Below are positions 1 through 6,821 of a stretch of DNA of 16,922 nucleotides, in pieces. The notes beneath the pieces are model-generated. The model was not told the origin of the DNA. It worked only from the letters and a program-made list of their open reading frames with translations, and made no database searches. Where the stretch lies: the NCBI GenBank assembly GCA_036012155.1, contig DASCOT010000140.1, positions 1-16,922 on the forward strand, given 5' to 3'. The position numbers and the translations under genes were made by a program. Source of the stretch: DASCOT01 sp036012155. GTDB lineage: Bacteria; Acidobacteriota; UBA890; WLXD01. Position 1 is the first letter of the stretch, and the number at the start of each line of letters is the position of its first letter.

Positions 1-1181
1 AGAAGAGCATCGTCAATGACCGCGAGGTCTGCCGCATCACCCGAAAGGCACGCCCAGCGGAAGGGCCCTTTACCCTCGCAAAACAGCGGGCGTACGTACG
101 CTGGCACGAAGCCTGGATAGAGGTAGTGACCATCGTCACCACGCACCGTCAGACCGGCGCGTTCGGCCTGGCCTCGTAAGTTGTTGCCGTAGTCGAAACA
201 CACAGCACCGGCACGCTGCAGATCGAGGATGCCCTGCGTGTGCGCTGCGATCGATTCCAGGGCGCGTCGTCGATACCCGTCAGGGTCGTCGTCCCGCAAT
301 CGATCCAGCTCGTCGAGGTCGCCGAGCGGCACGTAGTCGAGCAGGTTATGCGCCGATGTCTGGTCGGTCACCACGTCGGGAGTCACTCCCATCGAGACCA
401 GCCGCGGATAGACCTCGGCCGCGTTGCCCACCAGCCCGACGGACAGTCCTCGTCCCCCGCCTCGTGCTTCCTCGATCCAGCCTACCGCCTCCTCGCGGTC
501 GCTCGTTTGCCGATCACAATAGCCCTCCTCGACCTTGCGAGCGACGCGATCGGCACGCACCTCGACGATCAGCGCCGCGGCATCGTTCATCGTCGCTGCC
601 AGCGGCTGGGCGCCGCTCATACCACCGAGGCCGGCGGTAAGCACGAACCTTCCTCGCAGACTATCGGCATCAAACTCCTGCTTTGCACAGGCGGCGAAAG
701 TCTCGTAGGTACCCTGCAGGATTCCTTGGGTGCCGATGTAGATCCAGGATCCGGCGGTCATCTGCCCGTACATCATGAGACCGGCCAGATCGAGCTCCTC
801 GAAGTGCTCCTCGGTCGCCCAATCCGGAACCAAGTTGGAGTTGGCGATGATCACCCGCGGGGCATCCGGCCGGGTCCGGGCCACGTAGACGAGCTTGCCC
901 GACTGAACACACAAGGTCTCGTCGACGGCCAGGCCACGCAAGCTGTCGACAATCCGTTGGTACGCCCGCCAGTTCCGCGCCGCCCGGCCGCTTTCCCCGT
1001 AGACCACCAGGTTTGGCCAATCGACAGCTACCTCGGGATCGAGGTTGTTCATCAACATGCGCAGAGCACCCTCCGTATCCCAAGTGGAACAGCTGCGCTC
1101 TGTCCCACGCGGTGCCCGAATCGGCCCCGCGGGGCGCGCATTCGAGTGCATCGGGCGCCCAGGGCCTTCGGCCCCGCTCAT
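1..1181 (-). CDS. hutU: Urocanate hydratase (urocanase), N-terminal 393 residues, cut by the left window edge
   Basis: Urocanase converts urocanate to 4-imidazolone-5-propionate in cytoplasmic histidine degradation, using tightly bound NAD+ as an electrophile. The frame is open from the ATG at 1181 through base 1. It reads RAPRGTE (about residues 22-28), LRMLMNNLDPEVA (40-52), NLVVYGESGRAARNW (57-71), MYGQMTAGSWIYIGTQGILQ (137-156), TAGLGGMSGAQPLAA (182-196), VTDQTSAHNLLDYVP (271-285) and FDYGNNLR (329-336), all hallmark urocanase blocks. The family is about 550 residues, so roughly 155 residues, including the region expected to hold the conserved catalytic cysteine, lie off the left edge. 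I chose ATG 1181 because a purine-rich GGAAGGAAG directly precedes it. An in-frame ATG at 1151 has no such site. It lies 19 bp after the stop of the unknown membrane protein, so the two are probably co-transcribed. No other hut gene is visible here. Confidence 0.96.
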   Translation of the reverse strand, partial: MSGAEGPGRPMHSNARPAGPIRAPRGTERSCSTWDTEGALRMLMNNLDPEVAVDWPNLVVYGESGRAARNWRAYQRIVDSLRGLAVDETLCVQSGKLVYVARTRPDAPRVIIANSNLVPDWATEEHFEELDLAGLMMYGQMTAGSWIYIGTQGILQGTYETFAACAKQEFDADSLRGRFVLTAGLGGMSGAQPLAATMNDAAALIVEVRADRVARKVEEGYCDRQTSDREEAVGWIEEARGGGRGLSVGLVGNAAEVYPRLVSMGVTPDVVTDQTSAHNLLDYVPLGDLDELDRLRDDDPDGYRRRALESIAAHTQGILDLQRAGAVCFDYGNNLRGQAERAGLTVRGDDGHYLYPGFVPAYVRPLFCEGKGPFRWACLSGDAADLAVIDDAL

Positions 1182-1200
1182 CTTCCTTCCCAACGGCTTC

Positions 1201-2352
1201 TCAAGGAGGGCCCACGGGTGCGCCGCGCATGCGCCAGACGGTGATGTCGGCAACGAAAGCCTCACCCAGCTGCGTGGTGCGCAGCGGCTCGAAATACGCT
1301 TCGAACGCCCTGTCCCAGCGATTCAAGACCCCATCACCGCTACCGCCTGGTCCGCGATCCTCGTAGAGGACACCAGCGTGATCGTCGATGGTGAGCACAT
1401 CGCCTGGCTGCACGACGTCAAAGCCCACGGGGCGCAACGGGTCGCTTGTCCAGTAGTAGGTGCCGTCGGACGCCAGGAACATGTCATCCACAATGGGGTC
1501 GGCGATCTCGTCGAGCCGATCCCACGGAAGAATGGGCCCCTCCTGGCCCCCCGCACCACGCTGCGCCGCCTGCCAGAACGCCAGCACGGTGCCTCCCAGG
1601 AAACGGTCCGCCGGATGCTCGTCTGGCGTCCCGATCACCGGTACGTAGGGAAGCCCGGCAAACCCGTGAAGAATGCCGAACACATCGTCTCCGGTACGCA
1701 CCGTCAACCGATGCGGCGCCGACTCTGGGAGGTCGGCGTGAACAGCATCGCCCCCCGGCGAGGCCGACCGCTGGAGGATTCTGTCACGCTGATCACGGAT
1801 CACCGCACGGGCCATGAACCGCATCGTCCCGGCCCCGAGATCAGGATAGGCGTCACCACTCGGGTCGATGTCGGCAGCGTGGCTCCAACCGAACCCCCAG
1901 CTCACCTGATAGTTGTCGGTGAAGCTGATCTGGGTGGCGTCGAAGTTCGGATCGAAGTTCTCGTTCACAAAAGGATAGGTTGGCTCGACCTTGAACCATA
2001 GAAACTCCGGGGCGTACCACCAACTACTCCACTCGCGAACCGCTCGCGGCTCGGCATTCGGGGCAAGACGCACGCTCGGCGTCGCACCGAAAAGCACGGG
2101 TTTCCCACCACCAAAGCGAGGCGTCGCCTCCAAGATAGCGAACAACGTGACCGGTGTGCCTGACACCGTTTCCTTCGACGCTGCGCTGGCCGCCGTATCG
2201 CCGAGCGCCGCCGACACCACCCACACGCGCTGAATCTGCGGGGTCAGCCAGGCGCGCACGCGCGGCACTCCGAACACCACGGAGAGCAACGCCGCTACCA
2301 CCGTGGACGTGATCAGCGCCAATCTGAGTCGTTCCGGTGCGGGTGGCCGCAT
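1201..2352 (-). CDS. Unrecognised membrane-anchored protein with a cysteine-free NlpC/P60-like C-terminal region
   Basis: 383 residues; I do not recognise the family. Residues 10-29 form one hydrophobic segment after an Arg-containing start, predicting an N-terminal anchor or uncleaved signal, with the rest periplasmic. The middle is rich in aromatic residues (WSSWWYAPEFLWF, about 108-120). The C-terminal third reads GDDVFGILHGFAGLPYV (221-237), then QPGDVLTIDDHAGVLYED (315-332), then ADITVWR (368-374). The order PGD...H-x-G-V-x-Y near a final aromatic strand resembles NlpC/P60 or DUF1175-type folds, where the first block would normally carry the catalytic DC[SA]G. Here that position holds no Cys, and the whole protein has none. 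The ATG at 2352 is well supported by AGGAGG (complement of 2361-2366) with 8-base spacing. The gene lies between the HtrA protease and hutU on the same strand, 19 bp from hutU. A real gene is near certain; the fold suggestion is tentative and no function is assigned. Confidence 0.85.
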   Translation of the reverse strand: MRPPAPERLRLALITSTVVAALLSVVFGVPRVRAWLTPQIQRVWVVSAALGDTAASAASKETVSGTPVTLFAILEATPRFGGGKPVLFGATPSVRLAPNAEPRAVREWSSWWYAPEFLWFKVEPTYPFVNENFDPNFDATQISFTDNYQVSWGFGWSHAADIDPSGDAYPDLGAGTMRFMARAVIRDQRDRILQRSASPGGDAVHADLPESAPHRLTVRTGDDVFGILHGFAGLPYVPVIGTPDEHPADRFLGGTVLAFWQAAQRGAGGQEGPILPWDRLDEIADPIVDDMFLASDGTYYWTSDPLRPVGFDVVQPGDVLTIDDHAGVLYEDRGPGGSGDGVLNRWDRAFEAYFEPLRTTQLGEAFVADITVWRMRGAPVGPP

Positions 2353-2432
2353 GGGCGAGCCCTCCTAGCGTCCTGTTTGCGACGTCGGCTCACAGCCGTG
2401 GCGCCAGCAGACGAGGTCGACCAGCGGCGACA

Positions 2433-3248
2433 CTAGGATGTCGCGATCTCGGCGCGGTTCTCGTCCGGCGCCAGGAGGCCGGCGCGGCCGATGAGGCGAG
2501 ACGCGACGCGACGCACCGTATTGATCGGGATGGCGAAGCCGACGCCGGCGTAGGCGCCCCGCCCGGTCCTGGAGGCGGCTTCAGAAACCGCGATCGCCGT
2601 GTTGATGCCGATCACCTCGCCGCGCAGGTTCGCCAGCGGGCCGCCCGAGTTACCAGGGTTGATCGCCGCGTCGGTCTGGATGAAGCCACTACGCATCGAT
2701 AGCGATCGCACGCGCCGATCGAGTGCGCTCACGATGCCGGTCGATACGGTCCCGGTGAGACGAAACGGTGCTCCCATGGCGACCACCCACTCGCCCACCT
2801 GAAGCACTCCGGAATCGCCCAATGCGGCGGCCCGTAGAGGCTCGCTGACGTCGACCCTGAGGACCGCCAAATCAGTACCACTATCACGCCCTACAACCGT
2901 GGCCGACAGCGGCGACATGCCCTGAAGCTGGATCTCGATGTGTCCGGCGCCCTCCACGACGTGCCAGTTGGTCACCAAGTAGCCGTCAGAGCGAACAACG
3001 AGCGCCGAGCCGCTCGAACGCTGCGGCGCCCCTTCGTCGCGCTCACCTTCGTAAATCGCCACTACCGCCACGGACGGCTCGAGAACCCGGGCAACTTCGG
3101 TCCACGAGGTGGCAAGCGGATCGATCTGAAACTCGGGAAGCGGGCCTCCGAGGTCGACCTCGGGCCACAACGCACCGTCCGGTGCCACGTAGTAGCTACC
3201 TGCCAGCGACAGCGCCAGCAGGCCCACCACCAGCAACGTACGCTGCAT
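2433..3248 (-). CDS. HtrA/Deg-type trypsin-like serine protease lacking a PDZ domain
   Basis: Predicted envelope serine endopeptidase of the S1C (HtrA/DegP) family, which degrades or processes misfolded exported proteins. Numbered from the longer GTG start at 3272, the triad is His104 in TNWHVVEG, Asp134 in GTDLAVL and Ser209 in NPGNSGGPL, with the IQTDAAINPGNSGGP block intact. A hydrophobic segment (about residues 10-30) predicts an N-terminal membrane anchor or signal. The protein stops about 70 residues after the active serine, so the PDZ domains of DegP/DegS are absent. I prefer ATG 3248 (271 residues) to GTG 3272 because an AAAGAG stretch precedes it and because a candidate promoter at 3279-3287 would start transcription at about 3272. 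The 80 bp between this stop and the next gene hold a weak hairpin (2386-2398) but no T-run. Substrate unknown; family assignment is secure, the start is less so. Confidence 0.93.
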   Translation of the reverse strand: MQRTLLVVGLLALSLAGSYYVAPDGALWPEVDLGGPLPEFQIDPLATSWTEVARVLEPSVAVVAIYEGERDEGAPQRSSGSALVVRSDGYLVTNWHVVEGAGHIEIQLQGMSPLSATVVGRDSGTDLAVLRVDVSEPLRAAALGDSGVLQVGEWVVAMGAPFRLTGTVSTGIVSALDRRVRSLSMRSGFIQTDAAINPGNSGGPLANLRGEVIGINTAIAVSEAASRTGRGAYAGVGFAIPINTVRRVASRLIGRAGLLAPDENRAEIATS

Positions 3249-3524
3249 TAGCTCTTTGAATTCGCAGCTCACGGTGGCAGTTTAGCACGGTGGCCAGGCG
3301 ATCCTCGAAGCGAATAAACCGTGTGGCAACGGCATCTTGAGGTCGCACGGAGCCATTCCAAGCGGCTTTTGCTGCGCCGCTCAACCGGGCCCACCGACCG
3401 CCCATCGGAGCACCCTACCGGCGACGAAGTGTTGCTTGCCGGCAACGGGCGCCGTGACTACCCTCACTTATGGAGATGCTGCCCTCGCTGCCCCCTTCAG
3501 CGCCAGCACCAAGACTGCGAGACT
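3249..3524. other. Divergent intergenic region between the protease and the efflux operon
   Basis: About 276 bases with no convincing coding sequence. Both flanking operons read outward, so their promoters should lie here. I see one candidate for the minus-strand gene (3279-3287). For the plus-strand efflux genes I found no hexamer pair with acceptable match and spacing; TTGCTT at 3432-3437 has no good -10 partner 16-18 bp downstream. An open frame continues upstream of 3525 in phase with the adaptor gene, but it has no signal-like or adaptor-like features and is read as non-coding. Confidence 0.6.
3279..3287 (-). promoter_or_regulatory. Possible extended -10 promoter for the protease gene
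   Basis: On the minus strand these bases read TGCTAAACT, matching the extended -10 form TGnTAnAnT. The -10 hexamer TAAACT agrees with TATAAT at four of six positions. No good -35 hexamer lies 16-19 bp upstream. Transcription would begin near 3272, giving a leader of about 24 nt to the ATG at 3248. This is one motif in GC-rich DNA, so it is only suggestive. Confidence 0.28.
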
Positions 3525-4817
3525 ATGCTGCAGAAGATACTCATCGGAGTTATCGCGGCGCTCATCATCATCGCGGGCGTTTACGCGAACCGTGGACGCG
3601 GCGCCAAGTCTGTCGAGGTGCAGACCGAGAACGTCAAGCGCCGTGACCTGGTCGCTACCGTCTCGGGATCGGGCAAGATTCGGCCGTTCAAGGAGGTCGA
3701 TATCTCTGCCAACGTCAGCGGCCGAGTGGTCCAGCTCTCGGTACTGGAAGGCCAGGAGGTATCGGCCGGGCAGTTCTTGTTGCGTATCGATCCGGTGCGT
3801 TACCGAAGCGTTGTCGAGCAGGTCGAAGCATCTATCCAGTCGGCAGAAACCAACACCGAGCTGGCGCGGCAAAATCTCGCCTATGCACGTGACGTGCTCG
3901 ACCGGCGCGAGGGTCTCTTCGCGCAGGATCTGCTCGCCGAAGAAAAGTACCTGGAAGCCCTCCAAACGGTGCGTCGCGAGGAGCAGAACCTGCAGATGCG
4001 GGAGACCGACGTCGAGCGCCTGCGCGCTCAGCTCAAGCAGTCGGAGCATGACCTGTCGCAGGTGGCGTTCGGGTCGCCGATCGACGGCGTCATCACCAAG
4101 CTCAATATCGAAGAGGGCGAGACCGCAATTACCGGGACCATGAATAATCCCGGCACCGTGCTCCTCACGATCGCCGACCTGTCGTTCATCGAGGCGGAGA
4201 TCGAGATCGACGAGACCGACATCGTCGATGTCGAGGTCGGACAAGCAGCGGAAGTTCGCATCGACGCATTCCCGGATTCGGTGTTCGCCGCCAGTGTTAT
4301 CGAAGTAGGGCGAAGCCCGATCACCACTACGCAGGCTACCTCGAGCACTCAGGCGATCAACTTCAAGGTAGTGGTGCGCGTGCTCGAGGCGGTCCCCGGC
4401 GCTCGACCGGGGCTCTCGTGTACAGCCGACGTGGTGACGGCTACGCGTGGCGGTGCTCTGGCCGTGCCCATCCAGTCGTTGATCTTGCGCGAGGTCGAGC
4501 TGGACGAGCACGGGCGATTGATACAGCGTGATCCCGTCGCCGATCTCCTGGCCGAGGTCGAAGGCAGGGGTACAGATGGCGACGAACAGGAGTTGGAGGA
4601 GTTCGAAGGAGCCTTCGTGGTACGAGACGACAAGGCAGAGTTCGTCCCCGTGGAGATTGGCGTGGCCGGCGAACGATACTTCGAGGTGCTCTCGGGGATC
4701 GCCGAGGGTGATGAGGTAGTGGTCGGTCCGTTCGATGTGATCCGCACGCTGCAATCCGGCGAAAGCGTCGACACCGGCACGACGCGAGGAACCCGACCCT
4801 CGGCAAGCACGGAGTGA
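3525..4817 (+). CDS. MacA/HlyD-family periplasmic adaptor subunit of an ABC efflux pump
   Basis: 430 residues. This is the membrane-fusion subunit that links an inner-membrane ABC transporter to a TolC-type channel. The layout is an N-terminal membrane anchor (about 4-20), a lipoyl half-motif GRVVQLSVLEGQEVSAGQ (67-83), an alpha-helical coiled-coil hairpin (about 93-178), the second lipoyl half SPIDGVITKLNIEEGE (184-199) with the MacA-like stretch TGTMNNPGTVLLTIADLS (203-220), a beta-barrel (about 221-305) and a membrane-proximal domain (about 362-415). An acidic insert (about 323-361, rich in E and D) separates the last two and makes the protein longer than the roughly 370 residues of E. coli MacA. 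I chose ATG 3525 because the hydrophobic anchor follows it at once; the open frame upstream to 3321 looks unlike protein. It is the first gene of the block, and its stop codon overlaps the ribosome site of the ATPase gene. Cargo cannot be read from the sequence. Confidence 0.93.
   Translation: MLQKILIGVIAALIIIAGVYANRGRGAKSVEVQTENVKRRDLVATVSGSGKIRPFKEVDISANVSGRVVQLSVLEGQEVSAGQFLLRIDPVRYRSVVEQVEASIQSAETNTELARQNLAYARDVLDRREGLFAQDLLAEEKYLEALQTVRREEQNLQMRETDVERLRAQLKQSEHDLSQVAFGSPIDGVITKLNIEEGETAITGTMNNPGTVLLTIADLSFIEAEIEIDETDIVDVEVGQAAEVRIDAFPDSVFAASVIEVGRSPITTTQATSSTQAINFKVVVRVLEAVPGARPGLSCTADVVTATRGGALAVPIQSLILREVELDEHGRLIQRDPVADLLAEVEGRGTDGDEQELEEFEGAFVVRDDKAEFVPVEIGVAGERYFEVLSGIAEGDEVVVGPFDVIRTLQSGESVDTGTTRGTRPSASTE
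4811..4814 (+). promoter_or_regulatory. Ribosome binding site of the ATPase gene, abutting the adaptor stop codon
   Basis: GGAG lies seven bases before the GTG at 4822 and runs directly into the TGA that ends the adaptor gene. Terminating ribosomes would therefore be placed at the next start, which suggests translational coupling. It also decides for GTG 4822 as the start. Confidence 0.65.
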
Positions 4818-4821
4818 GTAC

Positions 4822-5577
4822 GTGAGCGACGCCCCGACCGACGATCGCCATGGCGATTCGCCGATCATCGAGATCCGCGGACTCGGGAAGACCTACGACA
4901 TGGGCAAGGTTCAGGTCGAAGCACTTCGCAACGTCGACCTCGACGTGCGCCGGAACGAGTTCATCGCCGTCATGGGCCCTTCGGGATCCGGCAAGTCGAC
5001 GCTGCTGAACCTGATCGGTTGCCTGGACACCCCGACGGCGGGCACGTACACGCTCAATCATCAGGAAGTGAGCAATCTCGACGACAACGAGCTGGCCGCG
5101 GTACGCAACCGCGAGATCGGCTTCGTCTTCCAGACCTTCAACCTGTTGCCCCGCGCCACCGCGCTCCACAACGTCGAGTTGCCACTGATCTATGCCGGAA
5201 TATCGGGGCGCGAGCGCAAGAAGCGAGCACTGCACGCACTCGAGGTAACCGGCCTCGCCGACCGCTCGGACCACCGCCCGAACGAGCTTTCCGGCGGCCA
5301 GCGGCAACGTGTCGCGATCGCCCGAGCGTTGGTCAACGAACCGGCGATCCTGCTCGCTGACGAGCCCACCGGAAACCTCGACTCGAAGACCTCGTACGAG
5401 GTCATGGAGTTGTTCATCGAGCTGCACGACAAGGGTCAGACGGTGATCCTGGTCACACACGAGGCGGATATCGCCGAATATGCGCACCGTGCGGTCCATT
5501 TTCTCGATGGCGAGATCGTCGGAGATGAACGACAAACGCCGCGCCAAATCAGCGTCGAGCCCGCCGCGGCCGTATGA
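4822..5577 (+). CDS. MacB/LolD-type ABC transporter ATPase subunit
   Basis: 251 residues. ATP-hydrolysing subunit of the MacB/LolD/FtsE class, which drives mechanical transmission across the membrane rather than direct transport. All motifs are present: Walker A GPSGSGKST (52-60), Q-loop in FVFQTFNLLP (Q104), signature LSGGQRQRVAIARAL (156-170), Walker B ILLADEPTGNLD (176-187, catalytic Glu181) and the H-loop His213 in VTHE. The Q-loop context FQTFNLLP and the DEPTGNLD run are typical of this class. In E. coli MacB the ATPase is fused to its permease; here it is a free protein. The GTG start four bases after the adaptor stop is supported by GGAG. The gene ends inside the start of the first permease (ATGA overlap at 5574-5577). 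About 20 residues follow the last conserved strand and look like a flexible tail. Confidence 0.96.
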   Translation: MSDAPTDDRHGDSPIIEIRGLGKTYDMGKVQVEALRNVDLDVRRNEFIAVMGPSGSGKSTLLNLIGCLDTPTAGTYTLNHQEVSNLDDNELAAVRNREIGFVFQTFNLLPRATALHNVELPLIYAGISGRERKKRALHALEVTGLADRSDHRPNELSGGQRQRVAIARALVNEPAILLADEPTGNLDSKTSYEVMELFIELHDKGQTVILVTHEADIAEYAHRAVHFLDGEIVGDERQTPRQISVEPAAAV

Positions 5578-6821
5578 GCAGCGCCCGCCGCGCCATCGGG
5601 CTTTCGGAAGGCGTGCTCATCGCGCTGGACTCGATCTGGGCCAACAAGCTGCGCTCCTTCCTCACAGTGCTGGGCAACATCATCGCGGTGACATCGATCA
5701 TCCTGGTGGTAACCATCATCCAGGGGGTCAACACCGAGGTGACCGGCTTGCTCACCGCCGAGGGCGCCGACGTGTACTCGATCGAAAGAATGGGTATCGC
5801 CTTCTCGCACGAGGAAGCGATGGAGATGCGCAATAGGCCGCGGCTCACCCGCGCCGATGCCCGCTTCGTGCGGGAGGAGGCGACCACGATCGCGGCGCTG
5901 TCTGTCGGTGCGGACCGCAGCGCGCGGCTCGAGTATGGGGCGCAGTCGGTTGATGGTGTCAGCATCGAGGGACGGTCGTATGACTGGGCGTTGCTCGACC
6001 AAACGGGCATGCGCGCCGGACGCTACTTCTCCGCCCTCGAGGTAGACCGCAACCGCGCTGTCGCGATGCTTGGCCTCGACATGCTCGAGGAGTTGTTTCC
6101 AGGGCTCTCGCCCGAGGCTGCGCTCGGTCGCCGTATTCGCATCAAGAACCTACATTTCGTAGTCATCGGGGTGCTCGAGACTCGGGGCTCGGCTTTCGGA
6201 TTCAGCCAGGACGAGGTAGCGGTCGTTCCGATCGGAACCTGGCAGCGCTTATTCGGCTACCGAACCTCGCTGGAGTTCCGCGTCAAGCCGCGTGCGCCGG
6301 AACTGGTAAGAGCCTCGATGGACGAGGCCCGAATGCTGATGCGAGTTCGGCACCGATTGCGACCCCGGGACGAGGACGACTTTGCAGTAACCAGCTCGGA
6401 CACGTTCCTCGATCTGTACCACCAGTTCACGGCGGGTATCTACGCGGCGTTGATCGGCATCGTCGCGATGGCGTTGGTGGTCGGCGGAATCGTCATCATG
6501 AACATCATGCTGATGGTGGTCACCGAGCGCACCCGCGAAGTCGGCATCCGCAAAGCCGTGGGAGCAACGTATCAGCAGATTCTCTGGCAGTTCCTGGTCG
6601 AGGCGGTGACCGTCTCGCTGGTCGGCGGCGTTGCCGGAATCACCCTCGGCTACGCTGCCGCCGCGGGAATCTCCAGCTTCACTCCGCTGCCGTTCGTGCT
6701 TGTTCCCTGGTCAGTCGCAGCAGCGCTGGCCACCGTCATGGTGGTGGGCGTCGTCTTCGGGATCTACCCGGCGAGTCGGGCGGCTACGCTCGATCCGATC
6801 GCCGCGCTGCGGTACGAGTAA
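5574..6821 (+). CDS. MacB/FtsX-type ABC transporter permease, first of two
   Basis: 415 residues. Four-helix permease of the type VII ABC class (MacB, LolC/E). TM1 spans about residues 29-50, after the cytoplasmic motif ANKLRSFLTVLGN. A large periplasmic MacB-core domain covers about 52-280. TM2 (about 288-314) leads into the conserved coupling segment ERTREVGIRKAVGA (318-331), followed by TM3 (about 338-363) and TM4 (about 378-398). The ending LDPIAALRYE is the usual FtsX-domain tail. The start ATG overlaps the ATPase stop by four bases. It is clearly related to the next gene but well diverged: LGNIIAVTSIILVV here against LGIVIGITMVVG there. The likely assembly is a heterodimer of the two permeases with two copies of the ATPase, rather than a MacB homodimer. 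Family assignment is secure; heterodimer formation is inference. Confidence 0.94.
   Translation: MSSARRAIGLSEGVLIALDSIWANKLRSFLTVLGNIIAVTSIILVVTIIQGVNTEVTGLLTAEGADVYSIERMGIAFSHEEAMEMRNRPRLTRADARFVREEATTIAALSVGADRSARLEYGAQSVDGVSIEGRSYDWALLDQTGMRAGRYFSALEVDRNRAVAMLGLDMLEELFPGLSPEAALGRRIRIKNLHFVVIGVLETRGSAFGFSQDEVAVVPIGTWQRLFGYRTSLEFRVKPRAPELVRASMDEARMLMRVRHRLRPRDEDDFAVTSSDTFLDLYHQFTAGIYAALIGIVAMALVVGGIVIMNIMLMVVTERTREVGIRKAVGATYQQILWQFLVEAVTVSLVGGVAGITLGYAAAAGISSFTPLPFVLVPWSVAAALATVMVVGVVFGIYPASRAATLDPIAALRYE

Noticed and set aside
670..1083. Minus-strand frame of 137 codons overlapping hutU
   Set aside because: Out of frame with the urocanase reading; its product is Arg/Gly-rich without motifs.
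240..2001. Plus-strand open frames (240-1244 and 1045-2001)
   Set aside because: They oppose hutU, which shows many urocanase blocks in the minus frame, and the membrane protein with its strong ribosome site.
3432..3464. TTGCTT as a -35 for the efflux operon
   Set aside because: No -10-like hexamer lies 16-18 bp downstream; the nearest, TACCCT, is 21 bp away.
3321..3524. Upstream extension of the adaptor frame by 68 codons
   Set aside because: The membrane anchor begins right after ATG 3525. The extension is Arg/Pro/Cys-rich and would bury the anchor.
3468..4868. Long open frame (466 codons) on the minus strand
   Set aside because: It lies antisense to the adaptor gene, whose frame shows a complete HlyD/MacA domain order. 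The antisense product has no recognisable motif and arises from GC-rich codon bias.
4441..5547. Minus-strand open frame of 368 codons
   Set aside because: Spans the end of the adaptor and most of the ATPase gene; the plus strand has Walker A, signature and Walker B in this stretch.
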